Part shown: piece by piece, positions 22,979 to 35,077 of the stretch
Layout of the letters: the number at the start of each line of letters is the position of its first letter
Position numbering within the stretch: position 1 is the first letter of the stretch
Assembly (NCBI GenBank): GCA_009760885.1
Contig: CM019701.1
Span: forward strand, 35,788,697-35,852,696
Direction of reading: 5' to 3'
DNA length: 64,000 nt
Origin: Achatina immaculata
Taxonomy: Eukaryota; Mollusca; Gastropoda; Stylommatophora; Achatinidae
Notes under the pieces: model-generated
What the model was told of the DNA's origin: nothing
Database searches by the model: none
The model's input: only the letters and a program-made list of their open reading frames with translations
Translations under genes and position numbers: made by a program

Positions 22979-23252
22979 TAAAAAAAGTAAAGATAGTCCC
23001 ATAGCATTTCAAATGCCGTAGGGGGTGAAGCGTTAGAGACCTCATTATGCTGGGTCATCAGTTGTGAGGTAGGGTGACCAGTTCCTTTCCTCGCTGCCTT
23101 TACTTCCCAGATTTTCTCTGGTACCCATTTTACGAGGCTGGGTCGACCTCAGGGCCGTATTGGTCGGAAAAAAAATCCCGCTCAGCTGGGGATTCGAACC
23201 CTCGACCATTTGGTTGCTAGACGAGTGCTCTAACCACTACGCTAGCCGGCCC
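22979..23252 (-). mobile_element. tRNA-derived SINE (copy S3)
   Basis: On the minus strand the head is a good tRNA-like sequence: A box TAGCGTAGTGGTTAGAGCAC (about 23224-23243) and B box GGTTCGAATCC (about 23187-23197). The body includes GGTCGACCCAGCCTCG, and the tail is TTTACTTTTTTTACTTT. It is flanked by CTAAAAAG at 22971-22978 and 23253-23260. RNA polymerase III would start inside the head. It is about 150 bp shorter than S2 and has a related layout. Confidence 0.88.
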
Positions 23253-23260
23253 CTAAAAAG

Positions 23261-24420
23261 CAAATAACAAATATGAATGAGTACAAAGCGAATCAGGAAG
23301 ATTCATTTTGAGTGGCACCAAAGACATACCCACGGCGGCAGTGAGATGCGTATTAAATCTTCAGAATCAACAAACCTGTCACGAATGTGCTCAAGTAAAA
23401 GAATATATCAAAATCAACGACAATAAAACCCAATCGCTCAATAACAATCTTGACTCATATGATCAAAGGATCAGTAAAAAGAGGCAAATCCTGGATGGCT
23501 GAAAAAGACTACATAGGCATACTGATCCACAACACGTCTCAGCCGAATCTAAATGGATTACTTGCAGAGAGGCCAACCAAAATGTCTAATTACCTTACAC
23601 ATAACCCTTACAAGAAAATGTCGAAAATGTGCAAAGGGGACACAAGAGTAAATAAACGAACTCATTAACAAACGTGCAATTCCTGAGGACCTAATCATAC
23701 AGACGGATCAGTAAACAGGGGGTTGGGGTATTGCAGCACACCGAGGAGGTAAAAAGCTCAAACTCATGGCTGGGGTTTATACAAACACCTGCTCAAATAT
23801 GCGCATCAAAATATAGGCCATCACACAAACATTAAACTGAAAACACACCGCGTCACCATCATTACCGACTCTCAAAATCTATTAAGTAGAACAAAAAACC
23901 ATTAGAAGTGAATGGCAAGAAAAATCTGAGTCAGCTGAGTGGCTAGGCGCTCAGTTTACAAATCCGGTGGGATTTTTGTCTGGTAGAAAACCAGAAAAGG
24001 TCATAGTGTCGACCCAGCCTCTAAGAATGGGCAAGAGATAAATCTGGATCAAATAAGCATACTCCATGCCGGAGTCGACGGAAACAACAAAGCCAACCAG
24101 CTAGCAGCAAGGGCCAACCCAGAGAGCCTCATGAAAACGGACAAATCGTACCTGTAAAAATCCATTTTAAAAAACACCTCGATGAACAAATGCAAGGTAA
24201 TTTCCTCCAAAGTACCATAAACGACAAGTAGCCAAGAGCAGTGATTCTAAATCCCAACTAAATGCTAGATCACGGACAACACACAATCAACACAACATTG
24301 GAGTGATCCTCCTAAAAACAACGAAGGAAATCCTGATGTGAAAGGCTGAACATGTATGGGCATGCCCCGATATAAATGAGGTCGTTCACCAGGACCAGCA
24401 ACAGAGCTAGCCCTTTTTTG
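23261..24420 (+). pseudogene. I/Jockey-type LINE, linker and RNase H remnants (copy I1)
   Basis: Fragments in shifting frames: a KMSNYLTHNPYKKMSKMCKG linker (about 23575-23635), an IPEDLIIQTD start of RNase H (about 23670-23700), THRVTIITDSQNLLSR (about 23848-23890) and HAGVDGNNKANQLAARA (about 24065-24115). The last matches the D-bearing final RNase H motif. A SINE-like piece interrupts at 23930-24035. All catalytic blocks are separated by stops. Confidence 0.72.
23925..24035 (+). mobile_element. SINE remnant (copy S4)
   Basis: The head resembles S2 ('gctcagtttacaaatccggt') and then jumps, with the B box deleted, into 'gtcgacccagcctctaagaa', which matches the body of S3. The internal deletion makes it a damaged copy. 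Confidence 0.65.
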
Positions 24421-24439
24421 AGGCTTTTAACTTCTGTGA

Positions 24440-25030
24440 CACATTTTCCCTCCGATGTTATCATTGATTTTTAAATTTGTTCACTTGTTGCAGTGTTGTT
24501 CCATTGATATTCATGTTACAGGCTGGTGGGCACTTCTTTTTTTATATAACCATTGTCTCCGTTTTCTTGATGTTCTAAATCCTTTCTTTTCACTCTGTTA
24601 CTACAGTATCCAACATATCCTACAGATCTTTCTCATTTTCTGCTGTATCATTCGCGTAAAAGTTTATTCCATAATTTTTATTCCCGAAATGTATATTGTT
24701 GATCTCATGATCAACACTGTAAAGAGAAGAGAACAGATCGAGTGACATAACAACCCTTGTTGAACACCCTGCTTGATTGTCTGATATCTTCCTATTTTAT
24801 TCTCCGCATTAACCGCTGCCACTTGTTTCCAGTATATATTTTTAATAGTTCTGACATCTTTGCCGTTAACATTTATGTTTTCCAGCATTCCGATAACTTC
24901 CTGATGTCTCACTTTTTCGAGTGCCTTAGTGTAGTCTGTAAAGCATAAAACAGATCTTTCTGTACTTCTAGTGCTATCTCTGTGTAAATACTTCAAGAAA
25001 TCCACACTGTCCGTCAACAGTTTCCCCGTT
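24440..25030 (-). pseudogene. RTE-type LINE fragment, RT palm (family F)
   Basis: The 117-codon minus frame contains LCFTDYTKALEKVRHQEVI (motif A region), MLENINVNGKDVRTIKNIYW and IKQGVQQGLLCH (a damaged motif B). The YADD motif is not visible. The family is distinct from RTE-A, B and C by sequence, but of the same general type. Confidence 0.75.
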
Positions 25031-27009
25031 TATTTTATGTCTGGTTCTTTTGTGATCTTATCAGTATTTTCGTATTATGAGATAATAATATAATAGAATA
25101 GTCTGAATATCTTGATGCCATAATAGAAATATCTTGATGAAAATGTTGTCTATGTCCATCACTAAAATCAACCAATTTTTGGTGGAAAAAATAAAGATTA
25201 GTATGCAAGAAATATAATTTCAGTGACATTCTGCATTTGAGTAGATAGTATGTCAACAGGCCAAGCAAGAAGTCCTTTAGGACAAGGTGCAAATGTTTAT
25301 ATTCTCACAGCGGTAGTGTTAATCTTCGCTATAGTATTTATGGTGGCCTTTTCCCCTAAGTTTACACCTTCTTTTTTCATGTGTGTTATATTATAAAATG
25401 TGAATATTATTCTCTATTGGTTGTTCTACTTTTTAAAAGCTTGTCTTACTGCAGTGGTGTGGTATTTCCCTGATTTTATGTTTCATTTCTTAAGTATTTT
25501 GTTTTATTTTGCTTACTCTCATTGAAGACTTTTTTTCTAAAATGTCTTTGTATTGTTTCCTTTCTGTATTATGCATTTTTCTCTGTTATTTGTACTGTTT
25601 GTTTCATTTGTTCTCTGTTGTTTGTTGTTTCCTTTCTCTGATTTGAATTATTTCCTTTACTTAAATGTTTCATATCTTCTCAACTTGTCCTTTGATTATG
25701 AGACAGTTCAGATTAAATTTATGTAGAAGAAGTCTGCACGTTTACATATATTACGTAGCAGACTCGTTAATTAAAATAATGACATTAATGACCCTGTGTG
25801 TGGTTAGAATTAAATATTTCAGCTTTCATATCGACCCAACAATAATGTGGGTCAACGTCCCTGTTTACTTGCTGTGTTAACTCCTCTCCCCTGCCGTACT
25901 TTCAGAAGTTTCTTAGTTACAGCATATTGTAAAAAAACGATTAATGTTACAGTTGTTCAGTAGCACAGTGTTAGGACATGCGTTTGTAAAAACAGTGCAT
26001 ACTTGTATTTTCATTCTGGAAGTTGAATGAATTGCTTCCACCATGAAATAAATTGTTGATATCATTCTTGCACCAGAATAGGTGAAACTTTTGAAGAATT
26101 TAAATCAGTAAATAAACAAAAAGGCAACTTTACAATAAATAAATAAATAAATAAATAAAAGGCAACAACAAGACGTTTGTGGCAAGAGCTGGATTATCAG
26201 AGGTAACAGCTTCATGTTTCATTTAATTTTAATGTCTTTCAACCCATCAAGAGAGATGCTCTTGTGGTCAAGCCATGTAGCATAATTATGACTTTAATGT
26301 AACTGAGCTTTCATACAGGCGTTAACTAATGTATATGCTCATATAACTATAGCTGGTCTCACATTTTCTTTTATTGACTCATTTTCTAACAAAAATTAGC
26401 CAAGATTATCATTTAAAATAACACGAAAGTCGTTCTAAACATATAATACTACTTACGAACTTCACGTTGGAGAACTTTTAAAATTTATTTTGTGTATTCT
26501 GCCCCAGTGTTGGGTGGCGTTTATTTCTCTTATATGGCCTGACAACCAAACCCATCCATATCTTTCTAGAGTTTTTGTCATATCTTATTCACTTGATACT
26601 GTTATGGCTTTGCTTAACATTTCATCTCTGCCATTTCTGCTTGGATTGTCTTTATGTTTTATTTCTTTCTTTCTGTTCTAAAGATACCATTGCACACGGA
26701 AAGACATATGTGACATTTTATTTGCTAGAATGAGGAAGTTGGATGATAACTGAAATAAATATCATCTTTTTATGTCGAACTCCTCTGTTTTATTTGTTTT
26801 ACTTTAATTTTTGTTTAGTATCTTTCATTGCATGGGAAAAGTTAATAAATGCTCTTTTCTCATCCTTCAGTCGATCACATTGTGTTTATTTACTTTCCTC
26901 ACGCCCTCTCCTATTTTCATTTTGCATAGCGCATCCTGTGCTGTACTATCATACAAGGAGAATAAGTACTTTTTGTGTATTTATGGTTTAGATCATCATC
27001 ATTGCACAG
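25031..27009. other. No recognised gene
   Basis: AT-rich sequence with no conserved frame. A (TAAA)n microsatellite is at about 26135-26160. Confidence 0.5.
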
Positions 27010-27345
27010 GACATGTCCAGTGATGCTCAGACTCCCCCCCCCCCGGCCTCAATATATTCATCAGCGTCCTGCGGTTGATAGTGCCTGTTCGGTTTACAAG
27101 TAATCTGACGTACCCTTTGTGGCCACCATGGCCTCACAATGACACCCTATATGGCCTTTCATTCATGACTGTTTTTGCTCCCAGCTCTCTCAGTTTAAGC
27201 AGTGATGTAGATTGGCTTTTCTCGAAGCCCTGCACTCTCTCTAATACCATTGATGATATCGGCTCTATACACTGGTCCAGTCCGTCTGCGATGACGATAG
27301 AGCCAGCCAACCTATCTGCTCTTTCATTTCACAGGGACATAAATA
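27010..27345 (-). pseudogene. RNase H / C-terminal remnant of an I-type LINE
   Basis: The minus strand reads NERADRLAGSIVIADGLDQC followed by ERVQGFEK, the end of an RNase H domain (GNExAD motif) and the start of the C-terminal tail. Frameshifts and a poly-C run (27037-27048) follow. RT is absent. Confidence 0.65.
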
Positions 27346-27564
27346 AAGGTAATTCTGCGAATTATTTTTTAAGAGATCATCATTTAACACATAATTACAC
27401 CAGGAAAGAGGCTCAACATTATATAATTTTAATTATAGGAAACAACAATATTTGAGGTGGATAATACTGTGACAGAAATGAAAACATATCTAACCGCTAA
27501 TTATAAATTTCGATAGCAGTTTCCTAAGACATATAGTAAACTAAACTACCATCCATCATTTCAG

Positions 27565-27710
27565 AAAATGAAGTTCGATGATATAATAACGGAGTTAGGT
27601 CAGTTTGAACCCTACCAGAAAAGAATTTACTTTCTTGTGTGCCTGGTGGCAATTCCTGTTTCCTTTCAGACTCTCATAGGGGTCTTCACATTAGTTATTC
27701 CCGACCACAG
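27565..27710 (+). CDS. SLC22-type organic cation transporter, first coding exon
   Basis: The exon lies between acceptor 'catttcag' (27557-27564) and donor 'gtaaataa' (from 27711). ATG is at 27568-27570, and 47 codons plus two bases follow (phase 2). The protein starts MKFDDIITELGQFEPYQKRI and runs into a hydrophobic helix YFLVCLVAIPVSFQTLIGVF and then VIPDH. This is the typical N-terminus of SLC22 organic cation/anion transporters: a short cytosolic start and membrane helix 1, before the large extracellular loop. The acceptor three bases before ATG implies an upstream non-coding exon. I recognise no further exon, so introns must be long. It was too short and spliced to show as a long ORF. Confidence 0.85.
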
Positions 27711-27728
27711 GTAAATAAATCAGCTCAG

Positions 27729-28110
27729 TGTGTGATTACTGTTAACTACCATGTAGACTGTGCAAGTGCAGATAACAATCATGCAGATTCAGTGTGTGAT
27801 TATTAATAGAAACCGTGTGATTACTGATAGCAACTACGGAGATTCACTGTCTGACTGCTGAAAGCAACTGCAGATTCACTGTTTGACTAGTGATAGCAAC
27901 TACGGAGATTATCTGTCTGACTGCTGATAGCAACTGCAGATTCATTGGTTGATTAGTGATAGCAACTAGGCAGGTTCGATGTTTCACTACTGATAACAAC
28001 CATATACATTTAGTGTTTAACTATTATTAGCAGCTATGCAGATTCAGTCTGTGACTACTGACAAGAAATTATGCAGAATCGTATTCAACTACTATTAGCA
28101 GTCAGACAGA
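27729..28110 (+). repeat. Minisatellite in the intron after the SLC22 exon
   Basis: About 12 degenerate units of roughly 33 bp, consensus near GATTCAGTGTTTGACTACTG + ATAGCAACTATGCA. The array begins within 20 bp of the splice donor. Units alternate between 'gcaactacggag' and 'gcaactgcag' endings, which hints at a two-unit higher-order pattern. Confidence 0.85.
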
Positions 28111-29329
28111 ATCAAGAGGATACAATTATCAATCTGTAAAATTCAGAAAACATAACAACCAGTGATGTTAATCATACTGGTTTAAGGCTAGGGAAATAAA
28201 GCTGACCAAGACTACATCCGCTCTGCTGGTAAAAGGCTGTTGAATACTCAGTGTACTTTCTCAGAATATTTTCTGGATAACAGATGGAGATTAGCGTGCT
28301 TAGCAGTTTACTGCAGATTGCAGATAAGTCTGCTTGTTTGGTTCGCATTAGGAAGTAAAAGAATCCCGGCGTAAAATATTCTCCGTCCGATGTTTAGCAT
28401 TTATTTATTTCAAGATTCTTCTTCCCGCCATCACTATAAGGTTAGCCGTTGTAAGGAGATCCCGTAACAGCAGGTGCAACACTAGCATACAGAGAAAGAA
28501 CGAAAGATAAGTTGCAACACTAGCATAAAGAGAAAGAGAAAATAGAAAGAAGATGAAAGCACTACAGTCTGGCATATAGAGGTGTGAGATGTGGTACGGA
28601 ATCTCTTTCTTTAGTCTCCCACGACATATCAACCATTTCTCTTCTTTTCTACCCAGAGTTTGCAGGTCACTAAGATGAGTTCAGTAACACCCTTGCATCG
28701 TCATTTTCTCTCACAGAAAGGAAATTACAAGCTCAGATCTCCAAACATGTGTGCACAGTGCTGCCTTTTATTACATATAGAACTTAACATTTCACGACAT
28801 GTAACATGAAATAGACTCTCGCAAAGTCTTTGTTATCGAGGCAGGGACAGCATATACACTATATTATGAATACTACAGTTACATACAACAGTATTGTAAT
28901 TCAAATCAGATCATCATCTAATGAATACATACGCCATTACATTCCTCAGTTTCGTACATAACGTTTCATCGCCGCATATTGCATAAACACACTTCATCTT
29001 TTCACCTCTTTCACACGTCTTTCAATTTTCTTTGCCTCACGGCAAGGTGACACTTAGTCTCACTCAGTCCTCAGTATACTTCTCGATCAAGATGGGATAT
29101 TCAGACGTGCGAATCATTTCAGAGCTACTGGATCCGACAAAATTTTCATTAGCTTGTAAGTATATCACATCAAATGCAAGCAAAAGTAAAACAATGCTAG
29201 CTTTAAAAATTACATTAATTTTTCCTCTCAAGAAACGAGATTCTCACTCCAGTTTTTTTTGTGGATAATGAACGAAACTGAAAAATAAAGAAATCAACAG
29301 TGTGAATTATTATTGGAAGAGAAAGAGTC
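28111..29329. other. No recognised gene
   Basis: No exon, RNA or mobile element recognised. A short direct repeat 'acactagcatacagagaaag' / 'acactagcataaagagaaag' is at about 28480-28540. Confidence 0.5.
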
Positions 29330-29890
29330 CGAACCAATAATTGAAGACGTTTTAATGGGCAATAAAGAATCTGAAAAATGGTAAATCACTAGGATGGGAT
29401 GAGATAACAGCTGAACTTATTAAAGCAGGAGGAAATGAATGTGGAACAATCTATCATGCACTTTGTAACAAGATATGGCATTCATGTATTTGACCACAAG
29501 AATGGAAGAACTTTACTCGTACCACTGCCAAAAATAGGGTAACCTGAAATTATGCACAAACTACAGAACTGTTGCTCTTATTAGTCATGCCAGTAAAATT
29601 CTGTTAAAAATCATAATGTATAGACTTCGTAAGAAAATAGAAGAAGTCAATATGGTCCAGACTGGTTTTATGCAAGGAAGAGGATCAAGAGATCATATAT
29701 TCAATATAAGATTAATAATAGAGAAATGCAGAGAATTTAATGTGAATCTATATTTATCTTTTATAGATTATCCAAAGGCATTTGATTGTGTACAACACCA
29801 GAAACTTTGGAAAATAATTCAAAAATGGGATTTCCAACACATTTGATACAATTAATATCACTGCTGTATCTAGACCAACAGGCAGCATTC
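29330..29890 (+). pseudogene. RTE-A fragment, N-terminal RT (copy A9)
   Basis: It matches the segment of RTE-A from the 'ExxIEDVL' linker through EITAELIKAGGNE to QTGFMQGRGSRDHIFN and FIDYPKAFDCVQHQ, with frameshifts near 29500 and 29820. It stops at 'agaccaacaggcagc' and is followed by a (CATT)n run at 29887-29909. Motifs B and C are missing. Confidence 0.8.
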
Positions 29891-29939
29891 ATTCATTCAT
29901 TCATTCATTTGAATTTTAACGAATGCACTCAAGCACACA

Positions 29940-30777
29940 CGAGTGCTATGGATAATTCGTTTCTTCAGCAACTATCAGAAACTTTACACACCATGAACAT
30001 TTCAGTGCTTATTCAAGAGACAGCTGTGCAGATCAGTCCATAGAGGTTTGTAAAATAGAGCCATTCCTCGAACAGATTGACAGATTTGGCATCACACATA
30101 AGCTCAGTGATGAAAATACAAGACGTGTGTCATTGTCAGTTGTATTTGCTGTTGTGGCATATAGTGAGATTAAAAATGCTGTGTCCTTAATTTCAGACTT
30201 GGTGATTTGTACTGCATGTCAATATATTGTGTACTGATTAAATGCTTAATATGTATGTACAATTAAGATACAATATACCAAGGAGGTGAAAACCTGGGTT
30301 GGCTGCAAGATGTCTAGTAGCTGACTACCTAAGTAGACCATCATGGTGACAGAACGTTTTCACTGTACAGCTCATAAAGCAGTCACTGAAATTCAGTTGA
30401 AAAACGCGGACACGCAAATTGTTATTATTAACTGTTTCATCGATTGTCTGTGTGACAATTCTTTACAACTCAGACTCGTGCGAAACAGATTTCAAAACTT
30501 CGATGAAGTGTGTAGATGTGCGCTCCAATAAGAAAATCTACAAACGAGACTTGAAGAGAGAAGTATCCAGCTCGACAAGGTGCTGTCTCAAGAGTGCACA
30601 AGAGAGCACAAATACGGCAGAGTTCAAGAGATGCTTACACTTCACAATAGGTCACATCACACACAGGATAGTTCCATAATGAGTGATTATTCAAGAAAGA
30701 TCCCACGATGTTTTCATTGCAGAAAAATGAACGACACAGTTAGAGAATGCCGGACATGAACAATTCTACAATCATGA
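29940..30777 (+). pseudogene. Gag remnant of an LTR retrotransposon (copy K1)
   Basis: The plus-strand frame from about 30343 reads FIDCLCDNSLQLRLVRNRFQ then NFDEVCRCAL, a Ty3/Gypsy-type gag capsid segment. One TAA follows and the same frame then continues to a zinc-knuckle-like CFHCRKMNDTVREC (30709-30750), in which the usual histidine is aspartate. Upstream (30060-30235) another open stretch includes IEPFLEQIDRFGITHKLSDE and a SVVFAVVAYSEIKNAVSLIS segment. That segment recurs at 35555-35700. No LTRs, protease or RT are recognised nearby. Confidence 0.62.
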
Positions 30778-30904
30778 AACACTGTGCTTATTATAGGACA
30801 TGGACATTTGGATGGCACATCCAGTCAGACCTGTAACATTATTTAACTTTGTTCTTGCTTGTGGAAACAAATTTATAGTGCAATGTTGGGCGATTCATCT
30901 TCAT

Positions 30905-31235
30905 CATCATCAGGTGCCGTGCCGACTGGCGTTGGCTATTATGCTTCCCCACAGTACCCGATCCTTCATGCAGGGCATCAGTTCAGTTGGTGATCTCCTC
31001 TCACACCATCCCGTCAGACTGTCCAGTATCATTTCTGTGGTCTTCCTCTTGATCTTCTTCCTTCTATTTTTCCTGTTGTTATAATATTTTCAATGCCCCC
31101 TCTTCTCATTGCATGTCCTATGAAAGTACATTGTCTCTCTCTTATCTTTTTGACAAGGTTTTTTTGTCTCTCCAGCTCTTCTAATAGTTATTTTTGCTGT
31201 CCAGCAATTGGGCGACTAGGTCTTGTATTTTTATA
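30905..31235 (-). pseudogene. RTE-type LINE 3' fragment (family E)
   Basis: The minus strand encodes KKIRERQCTFIGHAMRRGGI and EGRRSRGRPQ, the C-terminal tail of RTE-like proteins. The 3' end has a (CAT)n-type tail near 30900. A related, more decayed copy is at 55430-55960. Confidence 0.65.
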
Positions 31236-31554
31236 AACATTGTAAAAGTTGTTATATGTCACACATTTTTTCTGTGAAGATGGGGAATATGAACAATACA
31301 GGGTTAGATGGTAGGGGTGTATGACCTTGACAGACGCGTCATCGTCCACGTGATTTGTTTCGTTGGGGGGGGGGGGAATATATATTGAAACATTGGCTTG
31401 AGCAGATTAGATCGAGGCTATGGTCGGAGGTTTCATGTCTTCGTTGTGCTTATATTATTATGCGTGTTTAGTATATTCTGCCGAGCCCACCTCATGTGGT
31501 ATAGATTATATAGTTGTGAATTAATCTGTGATATAGGGTTCTTATATGTACGTA

Positions 31555-33720
31555 TTCTTCTTCTTCTTCTTCTTCAGTTTTCTGAGGCATTAAGACTCAT
31601 TGCTGCAGATAAAGTTCGCCTCCATTCCTCTCAATTCCTAATCTTCTCTCTCCAGTTGGTGACACCAGTTTCTTTTATATCCTCTTCTATGTTGTCTTTC
31701 AACCTCTGTCTTGGTCTACCCATTGGTCTTGTTTCCCCTCATCTCTTGTGCATACATATGTTTCGTTTGTCTGTACTCTTCCATTCTGTCTACATGCCCC
31801 AGCCAGCGTAGTCTGTTCAGTTTCAACACATTTATTATTCGTTGGGATTTAAATAAGCTGTCCAGTTCAGTGTTCTTTTTACCTCTCCATTTTCCACTGT
31901 TAGTATCCTTTATGGACCCAAAGATTCTTCTTAGGATCTTGTTCTCAAAGATCTGCAGTTGTTCATCTTTCTTTGTTGTAATTCCACATTTCTGATCCAT
32001 ACATGACGGCTGGTCTTATTATAGTTTTGTAGATTGTTATTTTGGTTTTTTGGGGACAGGATTTTGAATTTTAACAGGCGTTGCAAGGCAAAGTATATTT
32101 TGTTCCCTATCTGTACTCTGCTTTTAATTTCCTCGCTTACTGTGTTGCATCTGTTGAAGGTTGTGCCTAGATATTAAACGTTTCTGCCTCTCCAACGTTT
32201 ATATAATCTGGATCACTCTGCCTCTGATCTCTAGATATCTTCATACACTCTGTCTTATCTTGGTTAATGGTCAAGCCAACTTTTAATCCTACTTCTCTCA
32301 GGTGTATGCAGATATTGATGACTTCTTGCATAGTTTCCCCCACCAGGTCGATGTCATCAGCGTATCCTAGTGTTTTAGCTGTTCTTCTGTAGTGCTTTCT
32401 TCTTTTGCTTTTCTAATTACCTTTTCTAGTACTAGGTTGAATAGTAATGGAGATAGTAATGTTTTAAATAATTTCTTATAGAGCAGGGTTCTGACTTTCT
32501 ACCTGTATATATTGCTATATTTTGTGCATCCTCCACATATTCTGGTAAGATTCTGGTATTCTGATAAGATTGATTATTAGGTATCTCAAATTCTTTCATA
32601 ATTTTCCATAAGCTGCTCTTATCTATGCTGTCATAGGCTTTCTTGAAGTCAGTGAAGATATTATGTACTTCTTCCATATTCCCAGTATTTTTCTGCTCTT
32701 TGACGTAGATAAAATATTTGGTCTATGGTTGATCTATTCTTCCTAAAACCTGTTTGATAGTCTCCCAGTATGTTCTCGCTGTATGGTTTTAATCTATTTA
32801 AAAGTATAATAGATAGTATTTTGTAGTTTGTAGTAATGATATTCCTCTGTACTTTTCACACTTACTCTTATCACCCTTTTGAATACTGGAATCAGTAATG
32901 ATTTTCTCCATTCATTAGGGAGTTTTTCTTCTCTCCATAATTGTTGTATTAGTGCACATATCTGTTCATGTAGATTTAGACCTCCTTTCTTAATCACTTC
33001 TGCAGCAATTCCATTTGAACCCTTTGGTTTGTTGTTTCGTAGAAGCATGATGGTGTAGATGATTTCTTCTAAGTCTGTTTCCTCTATTTCAGGTTCACAA
33101 TTCTGTATTTCTTCGCATGATAATGTGCTTATAGGCTCTTCACAGTTTAGTAGTTTTTCAAAACATTCTTTCCATCTGGTACAGATTTTCTCTTTATTAT
33201 TTATCATGTTTCCATTATTATCCTTCAAGCTCTGCAGAAGTTGTTTATATCCTTGCTTTATTGTTCGCAGTTCTTTATAGAATTCCCTGCTTTTTTCTTA
33301 TTCTGATGGCATGTCTGCATCTCGCTTACCATGTCTTTCAATATTTGTCATTTTTGTTGATGAATAACATTTTGAGTTTCTTTACATTGTGAGTGGTACT
33401 TCTCCTCATTTGTTTTGTTGTTCATGTCATTCAACCATATCTGTCTTGCTTGTTCTTTTCTTTATGACTGCCAGTCTGCAGACTTCATCGAACCAGTTCT
33501 TTTTTTTGTTATGGTCTTGACTTCCGCTGTGTTCTTTATAGTGATTTTTATATCTTCCCATCTATCATCAATACTTTTATTTTCTTCATTGCCTATTGCG
33601 TTTATCTTATGGTTTAGCTCATTTCTGTATTTACATATCGATATGGAAATTCTGAATATGATTTCAGTGTGACTTATCGGTATATTTGATGGGCAACATG
33701 CAGAATTCATTTATTAAGCT
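31555..33720 (-). pseudogene. RTE-type LINE, family D
   Basis: Minus-strand frames in order. First the pre-RT linker and RT start at 33228-32794 (MKDNNGNMINNKEKICTRWK, RNNKPKGSNGIAAEVIKKGG, LPNEWRKSLLIPVFK). Then motif A at 32677-32570 (IFTDFKKAYDSIDKSSLWKI). Then the thumb and tail at 32000-31716 (FENKILRRIFG, LNRLRWLGHVDRMEE). The YADD region is frameshifted near 32340-32420. The endonuclease is not seen. A (CTT)n run (31556-31575) is the probable 3' tail. The family differs from A, B and C. Confidence 0.8.
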
Positions 33721-34070
33721 TTTCATGTATACTGTTTATGTGCTGCAGAAGCACAGCTATATGGAGGCGTGTCATGGCAGCGAAAGCTGCGGGGGATAAG
33801 TGCCACTGTACGTTAGATTCGTAGTGTAGGCTATGTGTAGGGTCAAGAGAGCCCGGGACCTCAGATCCATCAGTTTCTCAATATGCAGACACGAGAAGTC
33901 ATTATTATATGATACCATGCTTAATTACATTGCACTGCATTAACATTGTTCATCCATTTATTTTTTTATTATCTGTGAATGCTTGAAGTATTTTGCTTGC
34001 ATCGACATTGTTCATCCAGCTATTTTTCTATAACTGATTGCTTGAAGTATTTTGCATTGTATTGATCTTG

Positions 34071-34368
34071 GCAGAAATGCAGATGAAGCCACTGACAACA
34101 ATTATTGAGGAAAGAAGCTGGCGATGGTTGGGACATGTGCTCCGAGTGACTGACAACTCACTACCAAAAATAGCACTAAGATGGACACCACAGGGGAACA
34201 GAAGTAAGGGTAGACCAAAAGAGACATGGAGAAGAACAACAGAAAGGATGTTGAGCAATAGAGGGCTCACCTGGGCAAGAGCAGAAAAAAAGGCGAAGGA
34301 CAGGCATTTGTGGAAAACCCTTGCGGAAGCCCCATGTGCACTGGGCACTTAAGGTTCAGAGAGAGAGA
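34071..34368 (+). pseudogene. RTE-type LINE, family B, 3' fragment (copy B3)
   Basis: The frame at 34038-34352 covers the C-terminal tail: RSWRWLGHVLRVTDNSLPKI, GRPKETWRRTTERML and a terminal EAPCALGT. It ends in a (GA)n tail. GATCTTG at 34064-34070 and 34369-34375 is the likely target duplication. It is nearly identical to the tails of B1 and B2. Confidence 0.85.
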
Positions 34369-34394
34369 GATCTTGTTTATCCAATTGTTCTCCA

Positions 34395-34500
34395 TTATGA
34401 CGTAACACACAATAATTAGTGTATAAGTACACACCTATACACGAAGCACTGCAGAAAAGCTGTGATATCAAAATGTATAAACTACGAAAAAAAAAAGGAA
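34395..34500 (-). mobile_element. Inverted Penelope terminus at the 5' side of P3
   Basis: The sequence is the reverse complement of the Penelope 3' end ('cacaataattagtgtataag', 'gaagcactgcagaaaagctg'). It sits directly before the sense-oriented P3 copy. Inverted terminal pieces at the 5' side are a known feature of Penelope insertions. Confidence 0.75.
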
Positions 34501-34839
34501 AATAAGAGCAGAAACATCTGTACAATACCACTCAGCATGCTTCGAAACCAGTCCAGAATCATTTCAATGGCCCCAACCACAGAGACAAATCTGATTCTCT
34601 GGTAACAGCCGTTAAACAATGTCACGCAGATGACACAAGCCGCCTGGGGCTTGAGAACTGCTACATTCAGGACTGTGGGACTCTGGAACCACATGGTTCA
34701 AACTCATTATTCAGCTACACATAGCATTCTCCTCTTTCACTATCATAACCCATCTCCACTAAGCTCCATTCTCACTCTTTGCACATAATTCAGAACTTAC
34801 ATACATAACTGTTTTATAATCCCTCTATTACAACCATAA

Positions 34840-35077
34840 CTTAAATATTTTGGACACATTAAACGTCATGATAATTTAGATAAGACCGTATTGGAAGGAT
34901 ACATAATGGGAAAAAGAAAAAGAGGAAGACCGAAACGAAGATGGCTGCAAGACATCGTTGACGATCTGGAAATGGATGCATCAGCAGCAGGCCATCTTGC
35001 TCACAACCGAGAGGCCTACAGGAGTGCTGTTTGGGAGGCAAAGTTCCGCAAGGGACATGCAAATGAATGAATGAATG
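34840..35077 (+). pseudogene. RTE-A 3' fragment inserted in Penelope P3 (copy A5)
   Basis: It covers the last 74 codons of RTE-A (KYFGHIKRHDNL to GHANE) and ends in (TGAA)n. An exact 10 bp duplication ACAACCATAA (34830-34839 and 35078-35087) flanks it. Near-identity to A1 and A6 indicates a recent insertion. Confidence 0.92.

Noticed and set aside
23187..23252. Functional tRNA gene on the minus strand
   Set aside because: It is the head of a SINE with body, tail and target duplication; the anticodon arm is imperfect.
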